A stretch of DNA of 64,000 nt from assembly GCA_947311845.1 (NCBI GenBank), contig CAMZMU010000049.1, positions 6,905,597 to 6,969,596 on the forward strand. Direction: 5' to 3'. This DNA comes from Poa pratensis (taxonomy: Eukaryota > Streptophyta > Magnoliopsida > Poales > Poaceae). Positions within the stretch are counted from its first letter, which is position 1; each line of letters starts with the position of its first letter. This document shows positions 9,852 through 20,874 of this stretch, in pieces. The position numbers and the translations under genes are program-made. The notes under the pieces were generated by a model. The model worked only from the letters and a program-made list of their open reading frames with translations. It did no database searches and had not been told where the DNA came from.

Positions 9852-11831
9852 CTAACTCTTGACCAACACAAGACGTTCCAGGTGCAAGTTACAGAGAGCA
9901 ATGTTGCTTGGAAGATATCCTGGCTCCCCGGTAATGTTCGAAAATTTCTCTGTGCGTGGATCATAAACTTGTAGGGCCAATGATGAATTTTTGTATGTGG
10001 TACCACATTGCACAAGCAGCTTTTCACCACCATGCATCATCCTCAATGGCATACAACAACGTCCGATTGGGCCTATTGGAATCGTGTACAGTTTGCTCCA
10101 GCTATTTTTCTCGAAATCGTCCAAGACCCATATGTCGGTGCATGAGTTGGAAAAAGGTGGATGCGTCAGTTTTTCATTATAATCTTGAACCATGCAAAGG
10201 GAGCCGTTGAGCTCGGTTATGTAGACGCATAGGGTAGTTGTACTGCACATCTTTGTGCCGACGACTCTCTGTGGACATTCAATAGTGTTGTCCTTCCACC
10301 GCTCGCTCTCGAGGTCGAAGCAAAGCAAGGTGCAATCGGATGGTGCCCCTTGCGTCAAGAAGTACATGACGCCATTGATAGTGGTGGGCGAAGAGTCGAG
10401 AGAAAGGGAATAGTTTGGGACCGACGACGGCGCCCGTGTCTTCCTCCTCCATCCCGTCGCCCAATGTGAGGATGTCGCAGGTTTTTTTTGAAACAAAGGC
10501 TCTCCCGATTTCAATTAAAGAAACCATTTTTGACATAATCCGCCACAACACGGCCACCACCGGAGAGCAAGCTCTCAACCAACCCAACGAAAATAACAAA
10601 CATACAGAAGTTCTGAGTCTGATAACAAACTAAAGGAAGCAAAACAAGAACCACAAGTCTAATCCCAGCAATGAACATCATCCTCCTAGTCTTGGCCTCC
10701 ATGTCGCCCATCCTCTCGTACTTCTGAAAGCTTCATCAGCGACCCGCACCAGCAGCTTTGCGACCACCTGTAGTTCCATTTTTACGTCCTCCGAGACCTG
10801 CATTTTTGCCCACCAGTCAATCCAATAGCCTATTTTGTGAATCACTTCTACAGGTTCATTAGGCCATTTGTTTTCAAAGCAAGCAAGATTCCTGGTCTTC
10901 CACAGCCCCTAGAAAACTGCTGCCACACCCACTGTTACCTTTTTCTTTGTTTTTTTATCAAAACCGCCAAGCCACTCGATCAGGCACTGTTGCACATTTG
11001 TGAACTGGCATTTCATACCAGTCGCCACGTTTACTACATTCCAAACATATCTGGCAAGAGGACAATGCAAAAAGAGATGGTCTATACTTTCATCCTGCCC
11101 GCAGAACAGGCAGTTTTTAGCACAATTACCACCTCTTTTTATTAAAATGTCTCTGGTCAAGATACTTTTCTTAAGGATTAACCAAATGAAAGTTTTAATG
11201 CGCAATGGAATTTTAATTTTCCACCAGAATTTATAAGGATTAACCAAATGAAAGTCTTAAGGATGTCGCAGGTGTCTCCATGGACGAGGCGGACCACCTT
11301 GTATACACCGGACGGGGTGGTACGGCCGATGCCGAAGGCTGTATAGTAGTCCGTGTCCGTGAACGAATGCATGGCATACTTTATCTCCTCATGTCCCGGG
11401 CTGGTAAAGAGCACCTCCCCAGTGGCCGGATCGACCACATGGACGCCGTCGCGAGAACCATCTGCGTCAGGGTTTCCTTTCCAAGAACCATTGTTGACGC
11501 AGACAAGGTCGTCTAGGCTCGTCGTGGGAAGCATCCCAAAGCCGCCGACGCCTTCGAACACTCTAACAATGTTCGCGTCCATGTCCATAAGCCGCAAGTC
11601 CGCGCGTTCTTTATCCCCTCGGAAGTGGCCGGTGTCGACGAGGAAGGGTTCGGTGTGACGGGACTTGTGCGCGGCGAGCAATGCCGGGCTGAAGATGAGA
11701 TGGCGCCACCCCTTGGACACGCATTGGAACCGGCATGCGGACTTCACCGGCGTCCCGGAGAGGATGTCGAAGATGACGTCGTCCGGTAAGGAGACTGCGG
11801 TGGCCTCTCGCAGCATGTTCTCGTCGTCCAT
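9852..11831 (-). pseudogene. F-box protein gene 1, broken by LINE and frameshift
   Basis: Minus strand. F-box proteins are substrate adaptors of SCF ubiquitin ligases. The likely start at 11831 (MDDENMLREATAVSLPDDV) leads directly into an F-box (LPDDVIFDILSGTPVKSACR, then FQCVSKGWRHLI). It is followed by the grass F-box-associated region (LVDTGHFRGDKERADLRLMD, VHVVDPATGEVLF). The reading frame stops at VRLVHGDTCDIL, where a LINE (10482-11259) sits. It resumes after the LINE with CDIL-TLGDG but shifts frame before GWRRKTRAPSSVPN. The C-terminal half is readable at 10440-9852 (INGVMYFLTQGAPSDC, ending LHLERLVLVKS). The element plus the frameshift make it non-functional as read. Its upstream region also carries a SINE. 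The paralogue is at 17333-18012. Confidence 0.88.
10482..11259 (-). mobile_element. 5'-truncated LINE (L1-type) in F-box gene 1
   Basis: Non-LTR retrotransposon in minus orientation. Its poly(A) end appears as the T-run at 10482-10489. The 13-bp target duplication AGGATGTCGCAGG occurs at 10469-10481 and 11260-11272. The minus-strand frame 11247-10909 encodes the reverse-transcriptase zinc-binding tail (WKIKIPLRIKTFIWLIL, CLFCGQDESIDHLFLHCPLA), typical of plant LINEs. The polymerase domain is lost by 5' truncation. Confidence 0.95.
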
Positions 11832-11911
11832 ATGCAGCTCGGTTCCGCCGGAAAGTACGATCGGTTTTCTTGCTCCTGGATACCCCTTTGGTTGTAGCGA
11901 TGCCTTTAATT

Positions 11912-12221
11912 TTTTTGAGAACACAGTACAACACAGACGCTCACAAATACGCACATACACTCACCCCTATGAACGCACGCACGCACACCCTACCCCTATG
12001 AGCACCTCTGAAGGACTGAGCCGGCAGATCTTGAGGTTGACGAAGTCACCACAGGCGCCTCGCTGTTGACGGGCACGTCACCTACCACTGAAAGAATAGC
12101 GCCGGATAATCCTGGAATAAATCCAGGTAAATGCAAACGCCCATGCCAAGTCTAGGACTTGAACCTGGGTGGGCTGGTTCCACCACAGGGAACCCAACCA
12201 TCAGAGCCAAGCTCCGTTTGC
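11912..12221 (-). mobile_element. tRNA-derived SINE upstream of F-box gene 1
   Basis: Flanked by a 16-bp target duplication AGCGATGCCTTTAATT (11896-11911 and 12222-12237). Read on the minus strand, the 5' end shows an internal polymerase III promoter: an A-box-like GGCTCTGATGGTTGG and a clear B box GGTTCAAGTCC (near 12152). The 3' end finishes in an A-rich tail after TGTTGTACTGTGTTCTC. The paralogous site at about 18100 has no insert. Similar to Triticeae Au-like SINEs by recollection; family not verified. Confidence 0.88.
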
Positions 12222-12275
12222 AGCGATGCCTTTAATTGGTTGAAGCCCTACGCAAAGTCATGTAAATTGGAGTTT

Positions 12276-12301
12276 TTTTCTTTCGCAAAAAAAAAAAAAA
12301 A
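12276..12301 (+). mobile_element. Ultra-short retroposon tail (26 bp) with target duplication
   Basis: The insert TTTTCTTTCGC followed by 15 A lies between two copies of GTAAATTGGAGTTT (12262-12275 and 12302-12315). The paralogous sequence near 18133 has one copy and no A-run. This is what an extremely 5'-truncated LINE insertion leaves. The same TTCGC-A(n) end appears at 40486-40499. Confidence 0.75.
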
Positions 12302-12429
12302 GTAAATTGGAGTTTGACTTGGAATCGGAACAAGAGATAAGGAAAGGGCTCCAACCGATCTGTTTCTTTCCGCATACAGCCGGCCTGTATGTAATGCGGA
12401 AAACTAAAGGAAACAGATCAATTGCATTA

Positions 12430-14804
12430 TCTCCACTACTTATAAACGAGCAAACATGGCAGGAAAATTAGATCCGAGCCGTCCACTCATATCCATCAAA
12501 CGGTCTACATCCTCCGGTTCTCCCCACCCAAAATTCACGCGCCCGTCACCGAGGGAATCGGAAAAAGGAAACTGCCTTACACGATCGCGCCTCAGGACCG
12601 ATGCACTGATCACGCTATCCACCTCCCGTATGCATGCCTCTCTCCCTTGATCCACTAATCTCGGCGATCACATATCTTCTATGATGTTCCCAGCTGTGGC
12701 TTCCTGCTCTGCTTCATGGCGGCGGCAGCGGCTTGGCCACAACAGGAGGTGCAGAAGGGTGGATGTCAGTCCGCCCGACCAACTGCGGCAGCGTGAGCGT
12801 TCCTTGCCCGTTCGGCGTCGGCGAAGGGTGCTACTGGCAGGCTTTAACCTCACCTGCGATCGGACGCGCGGCAGATTGCTCATCGGCGGCGGGAGATCGA
12901 GCACCATCGACGTCTTGGAGATCTCGCTGGCAAACTCCACGGTGGGCGTCATGGACATCGCGGCCTCGTGGCGCCGTGAATATCACCACCCACGGTCCAC
13001 GGGACTCGGGAGCCACGACGGCAACGAAAAGAACCGGCCTCAGGATCTGGATCGCGATCACCCCGTTGTTTTCCACGCGACCACGCCTGCCCCGCTGCCT
13101 CCTCTCCCACTCCCAGCCAACCGCCGCGCCGCCTCCTCTCATTAGCACGTCACCGCCGCGCCGTTACCGCCCTACCAGCGCCCCAGGTCGCCCACAGTCG
13201 TGGCACCTGCAGCCTCACGCACATGACGTCGAAGCACAAGGATGTCCCTACCCACGCCGCCGGTGACCGATTGGATGCTCGGCCCACTGGAGCCGCATCG
13301 CCGCTCGGCTCGTCCGAGACACGGGAGTCCGTTCGGTTCGCCTCATGCTTGTTGTGCCCGCTGCGCCAGAGGCAATCCGGGACCGCACACGTCCAGCATC
13401 GCCCATGGCGGCAGCCAGCAACACACCCACTGCGTGCCCAGCTCGCTCGGTGGAAGTTGCACGTGCGCCGGTGATTCGTTGATGGAGATAGATAAACAGG
13501 CTCCCTCTACCTGCCCTCTTGGTACTATTGATCATAAGGCCCATTCACAATGTTTCTGTTGTTTCTGCGGTGATGCATTTTTTTTATCCCTTTCAACAGG
13601 GTGGAAGGGAGAAGATTGATACACCTGGGCAGTTATGTCTATGAGTGTGCCTACTGAATCATTATTTTCCATTTCGGAACTGATATCGTGTTATCTTCAT
13701 TTTTAGTCTATTTGCTGTTTCCGCAGTTCAAGCTAGCTGAAGGCAGTCAACAAAAAAACTTGAGTTCGATGGACTTGTTATTGGTGGTGATGATTCAAAA
13801 CACTAACGCATGCCTCCTTGCTGAATAATTTAGGTTGGGTACTAAAACCATACCTCATTCTTTTCTGCACCTAGAGGATTTTTATTTGGTTGATTTCAGT
13901 GCCTGAAACTTTACTGTTGTAAATTCCTTTCTTTCCTTCTATAATTGTGTAACACGTAGTCTTGGTTATCTATTTATTTTGTTAAATTATTAGGCCAGTA
14001 CAAACTACACCCTGAGGTGCTATCTGCGGGCACACGCCATGAAGCGACTCAGGGACACATCGATGGCAGGACCGTAATTTGGTGCTTCTGATCAGGTGTG
14101 TCAATTGAGTAATTGCATTGCCTCCTGCAGTGCATCTATATCACTGGTTCTTCCTTTCTTCAACCGGATCAATAATCCAATTGGATTACTGGCTTACCAT
14201 CGTAAATATTTTATGTTGCAGCCCAGTACTTCCCTTAATCTGGTTCCAAAATAGTACTTTTTATTTGATTATTATATAAAGAATAGATAAGAAACCTACT
14301 TGCCGAGGCGCGATATTTTTTTTCTTAGAAAAAAACCTAGCGAAGTTTTTCTGGATCACTGGCATGCACTTTGTGAAATCTATTTTCTTGCCAACCTACA
14401 GTACTACTTACGGACCACTCAGGTTATTATGCTTTTAACTGTAGTGAAATCTGTCATGGGACTCTTTGTTCCTTGACTGGTCCGAGGCAGCGGTGCTGAG
14501 TGCTTCAGGTTCATATAGTGTGCAGTTCGACACTCCAAATGGAATTTATTGTGGTGATTTGGCTGGAGCCTCGGAAGCCAATTCTATTCCGATGTACAAA
14601 GACAAGGAGAGCAAAGGTAGCTCAAGGTAAATTAACTCAAAAAGATTTAGTACATGATACTGATTCATGATATATAAGATATTTAAAATTTTGTTGTCCT
14701 TTTGTAATTTAACACGGGAGTTATGTTGTTTCATTAGATGTAACAGGAATGTTTGGCTAAATATGTATTTGTCGATACGTGTGTTGCACGTGCACATTTA
14801 CTAG
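12430..14804 (+). mobile_element. Non-autonomous Helitron (2,375 bp) with captured gene fragment
   Basis: Starts TCTCCACTACTTATAAACG and ends in CTAG, preceded by the hairpin-forming TGCACGTGCA (14785-14794). It sits between A (12429) and T (14805) with no target duplication, as Helitrons do. The paralogous locus near 18255 shows the joined flank (GTTA/TTGTCACTAGG against CATTA/TTGCACTAAG), which gives the empty site. No RepHel protein was found. The interior carries a WAK-like fragment at 12680-13020 and further unidentified GC-rich sequence to about 13620. 13620-14500 is AT-rich without clear coding. Confidence 0.88.
12680..13020 (+). pseudogene. Wall-associated kinase (WAK) N-terminal fragment captured by Helitron
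   Basis: Read across three frames it resembles the start of a wall-associated receptor kinase. A hydrophobic leader ends FMAAAAAWPQQEVQKGGCQS (12711-12770). It continues as the galacturonan-binding motif TNCGSVSVPCPFGVGEGCYW (12778-12837), then GFNLTCDRTRGRLLIGGG and LEISLANSTVGVMDIAASW (12840-12972). The spacing of NCG, PFG, GC and LTC is that of the GUB_WAK_bind domain. Frame changes between blocks show it is a degenerate copy. No kinase domain is present. Assignment from motifs only. Confidence 0.8.
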
Positions 14805-14884
14805 TTGCACTAAGTAGATTAGTTCCGATCGGAGCTAATCTACTAGCTAGCCTCTATTAATACACACGACACCAGATCATTAAT

Positions 14885-15655
14885 CGGTTAATCTAACAAG
14901 GGGACGTGCCCCAGGTATCGATTGTGTCCGGCGCATGCGGAGGGACCAACACATGCATGCATGTAGAGAATGTTTTCTTAATCTGAAAATTTAAAATAAA
15001 TTATCTCTTAAACCGATAATCCAATTCACGATCTGTTTTCACCGTTGGCTTTGTTTCGACGAGTACTTTAAAACAAGATACCATCATGATATGTTTTGAC
15101 GAACTTTTTTTTTCGTCGTCAGTTGCCAGGTTATAATACTTTCGTTACCATATTAGTAGTTAACAGTTACGAACCAAATAATACATAGTTACCAGGTAAT
15201 GTTTACACTTTTTTTGTCATATCCATGATCTACACGTTCAAAGAGTAAGGATTTGATACACTCTAAACACATAAAATTTGAAATTACCGTTATCAAAGGG
15301 TTATACTGGTGAGTAGAAAAGTTTAAAGAGCGAGGCAAACATTTGATTTTTAACCTGGTAACCAACTTATCAATACCTGGTGACTAAGTGAGTATAATTT
15401 GGCAACTAAAGTCGAAAAAAAAAGTTGTCAAAACATATTAAGATGGGATCTAGTTTTGAAGATTTCGTCGCGACTAAGCCAACCGTGAAGACGGATCTGA
15501 ATTTTGATTTATGATTTAAGTGATAAATCATTTTAAAGTTTGAAAACCAAAAGGAATCTACGTGGTTGCATGCATGCATGCATAGTATACTTAGCATATT
15601 GGATCCGTGCCCATGAAAAGCTAATCTGGGGCACGTGCCCTTACTAGCACAGTCC
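14885..15655. mobile_element. Non-autonomous Mutator-like element (771 bp)
   Basis: A 9-bp target duplication ATCATTAAT flanks the element (14876-14884 and 15656-15664). The ends are long imperfect inverted repeats containing AAGGGGACGTGCCCCAG (left) and, inverted, AAGGGCACGTGCCCCAG (right). Similarity continues inward for about 200 bp (GATCTGTTTTCACCGTTGG against the inverse GATCCGTCTTCACGGTTGG). The paralogous flank at 18310-18345 lacks it. No transposase frame. Confidence 0.85.
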
Positions 15656-15664
15656 ATCATTAAT

Positions 15665-17086
15665 TAAACACAAAAATTAACGTAGAAAGAGAGGGAGACT
15701 TGGAGGACACCATGGTACCCTACTTCATACGACTATACTAATACGAGTATATAGCTAGCTTTCTTTATCGAAAACAAAGCTAGCTTTCTTTCAAATATAA
15801 TTGCACGTTTAGTTTATAATAATAAATTGCTCTCGTAATATACTCGTTGACCATGCAGCTGTTATTGGCAAATCACTGGTGTGTGTTCTCTAGACAACGT
15901 CCCTAGCATTTTTTTTTAATTCTTTTATCTTGTTTCTCTTTTTTTAAATCTTCAATTCTTGTTTCTCTTTTCTTTCTTAGATTCTGTTGTTCTCCTTTTA
16001 TTCTATTTTGTAGGTTTTTTATTTTACAGTTTTTACCATGGTTGGCGAATTTAGAAATCGTCCAACCGAGTCAATCCAACGGTGATAAAATAGGAGATAA
16101 CTGAAAGTACTAGAAAGAAAAACCTCAATCATCACATCCCCTCTTTCCCACTCTTCACACCTTGACTCTTCACTATTTTGATATATGAAAAAGATACAGT
16201 TATAAAATGCAAAGATCATCCTATTCAAAATCTTAATCATCACATTTTGGAACACATTGTTTTTAGAGACAAAAGGCGCTTTCCTGTGTGTTTCAACCCG
16301 AATTGAAGGAGTACCCCAGGAAGAGATCAAGTGGAGACGAATGGGCATGAAGTCAGAGGCTTAGAACACATGGCTACGAACCACAGTGTGGGGGTGGGGG
16401 GGGGGGGGGGGACCCTCCTCACACGCAGCCATTCAAGGGTAGGGGCTTTACTCCCCCCCCCCCCCCTCCTCGAAGGTAGGAAAATCGTGACCGGGATAGT
16501 GGATGTAAAGCTATTCAACTTAGGTATACCTTTCCCTTTTGTCGAACTGGAACCGTAGAACAAAATGTGATACGATGAATATAATGCAATAGAAAATAAA
16601 AATAATGATAGCAAACGGGTCACCTACTCCTAAGGGTCAAAGCAAACACTTTAATTCAATTATTTATTCTTACATTAAAGAATGAAATAAATCTCCTTAA
16701 GTGGGATTCAAATCTACGACCAGTCGGCTAAAACAAAATATAATCAACAAAAACAAATGGTACATCGTTATTTTTGACTAGGTGGAAGAGAGAAATGTTA
16801 CATACACACGTCAGAATATTGCATTGGGAAGTCTAATATTTTGCAACGATACGAAAAGCCCGAGTAACAATTGTTAACATATTAGACGTCTGGAATCAGG
16901 TGTCGATCAAAGATTTCTATTACCAGATTAACCCCTAGGTGCATATATTAACCACAAGTTAACCTAGCAAGGTAAATGACTTGTGGACTTCGATAACTCA
17001 TGCTAAAAGAGTTCATGCGTAATGGAAGGCCGACATTGGGACTTCTGACTTACCAAAAATCTTATCTGCACGAAAGCAAATTAATA
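15665..17086. other. Gene-poor spacer with G/C homopolymers
   Basis: 15700-15930 is a diverged copy of sequence at 21450-21630 and 23450-23570 (TTTCAAATATAATTG, GCAGCTGTTATTGGCAAATCA, TAGACAACG). A G-run of 16 (16396-16411) and a C-run of 14 (16453-16466) face each other over 41 bases and could fold back. The remainder shows no gene. Confidence 0.55.
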
Positions 17087-17168
17087 TTGCCTCCAATCCA
17101 TAACAAGTGTCAAAATTTGAACTAAATCTGACTTCAAAATCGCGGCACTTATTTTGGATCGGATGGAG
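17087..17168. mobile_element. Degenerate Stowaway MITE, Thalos-like
   Basis: Left end TTGCCTCCAATCCATAACAA and right end TTGGATCGGATGGAG are imperfect inverted repeats of the CTCCGATCCATAATAAGTGTC type. TA lies outside both ends (17085-17086, 17169-17170). About 82 bp. Confidence 0.7.
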
Positions 17169-17332
17169 TATAATTTCGCAAATGGAACGGACATGTGGTG
17201 CCTGCACAAAGGCATATAGTTCCATAGCTTGTCTCTCACGAGCTAAAATGATCACGAGAGTCCTCGAAGAAAATATTATATACTACTTGAACGCATATAG
17301 ATCCATATTTCGTCTCTCAAGAAAAAAATACT

Positions 17333-18012
17333 TCAAAACATAGAGGGATTACACAACACTGAATTAGTTTTGACGGACACGACATGTACTAAGTGCAAGT
17401 TGCAGGGACAAATTTTTCCGGGGAGATAGTCTGACGTCTCCATTATGTTCATGCATGTCTCGGTGTGAGGATCATAGACTTGCAAGGCCGCCCGGATCAA
17501 TGGGTTGTTGTTATGCCAACAGAGTTACTGTCCAATTGATGAAGGCTGGCACCGGATCTTCTGGTTTACAACGAAGAAATCCGTGAAAGTAAAATGCGGG
17601 CCGTAATTTATCACCTCATGTCCAGGGTGGTAAAGAGCACCTCCCCAGTGGCCGGATCGAGCAGATGGACGCCGTCACAAGAACCATCCGCGTCAGGGAT
17701 TCCTTTACAAGAACCATTGTTGACGCCGACGCCTTTGAACACTCTAACAGTGATGCCGTCCATGTCCATAAGCCGCAAGTTTGCATGTTTTGTTTTCCCT
17801 CGAGAGTGTCGGCCAGTGTCGACGACGACCGGTTCGGTGCGATGGGACAGGCACGCGGCGAGGAAGTCCGGGCTGGAGAGAAGATCGCGCCACCCCTTGG
17901 ACACACATCGGAACCGGCACAGGGACTTCACCGGCATCCTGTTGAGGATGCCCAAGACGACTTTGTGCGGTAACGAGACGGCGGTGGCCTCTGGCAGCAT
18001 GTCGTCCTCCAT
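17333..18012 (-). pseudogene. F-box protein gene 2, internally deleted
   Basis: Minus strand. Start at 18012 (MEDDMLPEATAVSLPHKVV), then an F-box (LPHKVVLGILNRMPVKSLCR, FRCVSKGWRDLLSSPDFLA). It is close to gene 1 over the N-terminal 130 residues (VDTGRHSRGKTKHANLRLMD, HLLDPATGEVLFT). At EVLFTTLDMR a frameshift gives a stop. After about 17590 only short pieces remain. The C-terminal end (AALQVYDPHTETCMNIM, DYLPGKICPCNLHLVHVV) resumes at about 17495-17390 and stops at 17333. Roughly the middle 200 residues are gone. The upstream region has a TATA-like CCTATTTAAGG on the minus strand near 18100, at the site where gene 1 carries its SINE. Confidence 0.85.
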
Positions 18013-18856
18013 ATATGGCTCCGCCGGAAAGTCCCTTCGATTTTCTGGGTTATCGAAATCTCTTGGTTGGTTCGGTTGATCTACCCGCTGCTGCGATGCC
18101 CTTAAATAGGCTGGAGCCCTACGCAAAACATGTAAAGTGGACTCAGAGTTTGAGTTGGAATCGGAACAAGAGATAAGGAAGGATTAATTCCAAGCCGGAC
18201 CCAGTAAGTCATACTCCAAGTGGGAAATACAAAGGGAACAGATAAATTTCGTTATTGTCACTAGGTAGGTTAGTTCCGATTGAACTAGCTTAGCCTCTGT
18301 TAACACACACCACACCATATAAACACAAAAATGAACGTGGCGAGAGGGAGCTCACTACAAGAAAGCCACAAGACGCCGACGGCCAGCCAGTACGCTGACG
18401 GCCAAATGTCGGGGCCGTCGGCGTATGAACGAACACATGATCGCCCTGCAACCAGGCGGTCGGCGTACCAAAACCGTCGGCGTAGTCCACTTTACGCCGA
18501 CGGCAGCCGTCGGCGAAACGTTGACTGTCGGCGTAAGTTGACGGCGCGCACCCCGGAAAACAGCCACGGTGGGATGTCGTTAAGGCAGGAGGTACGCCGA
18601 CGGCAATGCCGTCGGCCTATCATTTTACTTTTATTTTTTATTCACCTTATTAAACTCCGTCCGTGGTAGCTCAGTGTGAAGGTCACATAAAATGACGTTG
18701 TGCGCGGGTTTTCCTTTTTTTAGATTTTTCTGAATTAATTGTAGCAAATTTTGGTCTCACATGCAATGATAGCGCGCAAAACGTGCACCGCGGGGTCAAC
18801 CGGAAGGAATCTTCCTAAACCGTTGTGGTATCTGTGATGAAACATGACCTTGTAAA

Positions 18857-19729
18857 CTAGTTCCACTTTGCTACCCTCTTCCGGCTTCGGTCAAGCTTGT
18901 AGACGATAAGTTGGACTTTTCTCCGGCTGGGCTAGGGTTTCGCCGGAGAGGGGGTCCGAAGCGTCGGGATGCCACCACAAGCTGGGGGGTGCCATACCAT
19001 GTGTGTACAAGTGTGTTATGGGTTTTGGATGGCAAAGATTCCACTCCGGGGTGTGAGCTGCTTCACAGACATCGACTTCTCTCTAGCGAGTTTCACGACT
19101 TATAGCGTGAAAGTCCCGGATCGGACGAACCGGAGGGAATCTTGTCAAGAGTTGGGTTATACCTTTTTCTTGGGACTTCTTAGGGCCTACCCTAACACAA
19201 CCAAGCAACTAGTTCCACTTTGCTACCCTCTTCCGGCTTCGGTCAAGGTTGTAGACGATAAGTTGGACTTTTCTTCGGCTGGGCTAGGGTTTCGCCGGAG
19301 AGGGGGTCCGGAGCGTCGGGATGCCACCACAAGCTAGGGGGTGCCATACCATGTGTGTACAAGTGTGTTATGGGTTTTGGATGGCAAAGATTTCACTCCG
19401 AGGTGTGAGCTGCTTCACAGACATCGACTTCTCTCTAGCGAGTTTCACGACTTATAGCGTGAAAGTCCCGGATCGGACGAACCGGAGGGAATCTTGTCAA
19501 GAGTTGGGTTATACCTTTGTCTTGGGACTTCCTAGGGCCTACCCTAACACAACCAAGCAACTAGTTCCACTTTGCTACCCTCTTCCGGCTTCGGTTAAGG
19601 TTGTAGACGATAAGTTGGACTTTTCTCCGGCTGGGCTAGGGTTTCGCCGGAGAGGGGGTCCGGAGCGTCGGGATGCCACCACAAGCTAGGGGGTGTCATA
19701 CCATGTGTGTACAAGTGTGTTATGGGTTC
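18857..19729 (+). repeat. 352-bp tandem repeats inside the CACTA element
   Basis: Copies begin at 18857, 19209 and 19561 (each ACTAGTTCCACTTTGCTACC). The third stops at about 19729. The copies are nearly identical. The period is not a multiple of three, so each copy opens a reading frame in a different phase; the overlapping frames here are a repeat artefact, not three genes. Confidence 0.95.
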
Positions 19730-19759
19730 CTACTTGATACGCATAACACTTCTTTGGCA

Positions 19760-20874
19760 ATGCAGGAGGCCGATACCGGGGAGCCTGTCACGGACATGCA
19801 AGCATGGGAGAAGATGAAGATTAAGAAGCTCGATCTATCCCAGCCTCAGCCCTCGCTTCCCGTTTACTTCGGCAGTGCCAAGGAGAACATAGAAAGGTAC
19901 TGCTCGACGTTCATAGGTATTAATCCGGAGGTGGATAAGCCGATGCAGCATGCCACCGACAAGAGAGCGTTGGTCCTGGCCGGGCACGGTTGGGAGCATG
20001 GCCGTTTGCCCTGTCTTGATGCGGTAATCCCGCGTACTCCGGATTTGGGCATCACGCGTATCAAGGCTACCCTCACCGCCGACGACCCCCCTGTCCTGCC
20101 TCCTCGACAGCCTTCCCGAGCTCGCCCCGATGTAAGTTTTTCTCAATTTCATTCTCTTTCCGACATTCGTTCCTAAGTGGCTAAGTTGACGAGATTCATT
20201 GTATTTTGAAATTGTAGCCTGATTTCGAGGCGGCCTACGATGCCGCTTATGCGGACTATGCGGCGGAGTATCACTCGTGGCTACAGAGGAGAGCGGCCTA
20301 TGACGACTGGGAAGAATTGCGCGATGCTGTAAGTTTCAACCTTTATATTTGCAAAAGATGACAAGTCCCATTTCATCTAATTTGAACATTTTTTTCTACA
20401 ACTACTGACATCTAAACTATCTTGTAGGCGACCGAGAGATTTTTTGCCACTGGAGAGCGGGATCCGCAGCCAGAATGGCCAGCTAGGGTGGGGATGCCGC
20501 CCATGTGCCCATCGAGGGACGCGTTCGCTCGCACATACAACGCAAGGGCTCCGGTAAGTTATTTGCCATACCAGTTGTTACCGCCATACTATGCTTTCCA
20601 AGTTGCTAACTTGGACTCAAACATGTAGGGATCGGGATGCTCCAGGAATGCACCCTTTGGTCGTGTTGCTGACTCGCCGACTTCGACGCGCGCGCTCATG
20701 GAGCATGGCAGTGGTGGTGCCTCGCCGAGTTCGCCGCGCGAGACCACACTGTCTCGTGCCTCGCCCTGTGCCTCGCCGGGTTCCGCGTGTGATTCGACGG
20801 CGGCTGCCCCACGTGGTTGGTCGCCTATTCTCACGCGGTCAGATATCGGTACCTTGAGCTCTCAGGAGATGTAG
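19760..20874 (+). CDS. CACTA-encoded protein (second-ORF / Transposase_24-like), four exons
   Basis: Exons 19760-20131, 20218-20328, 20428-20553 and 20629-20874, all GT-AG and all phase 0, give about 284 residues. Readable blocks: MQEADTGEPVTDMQAWEKM; KRALVLAGHGWEHGRLPCLD followed by TPDLGITRIKATLTADDPP; FEAAYDAAYADYAAEYHSWL; MPPMCPSRDAFARTYNARAP; a Ser/Pro/Ala-rich tail. The arrangement matches the C-terminal region of plant En/Spm (Ptta) second-ORF proteins, which bind DNA and assist transposition. This is family recollection, not a search. The first coding exons may have been lost to the 352-bp repeats, so the start is uncertain. An acceptor at CAATGCAG (19758-19765) could equally open this exon. 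Confidence 0.7.

Noticed and set aside
12733..13619. Large overlapping frames in the Helitron taken as one gene
   Set aside because: WAK similarity jumps between frames and stops after about 100 residues, so it is a degenerate capture rather than an intact gene.
16680..16740. Possible tRNA or SINE B box (GGGATTCAAATCTACGACC)
   Set aside because: No A box, acceptor stem or target duplication could be found around it.
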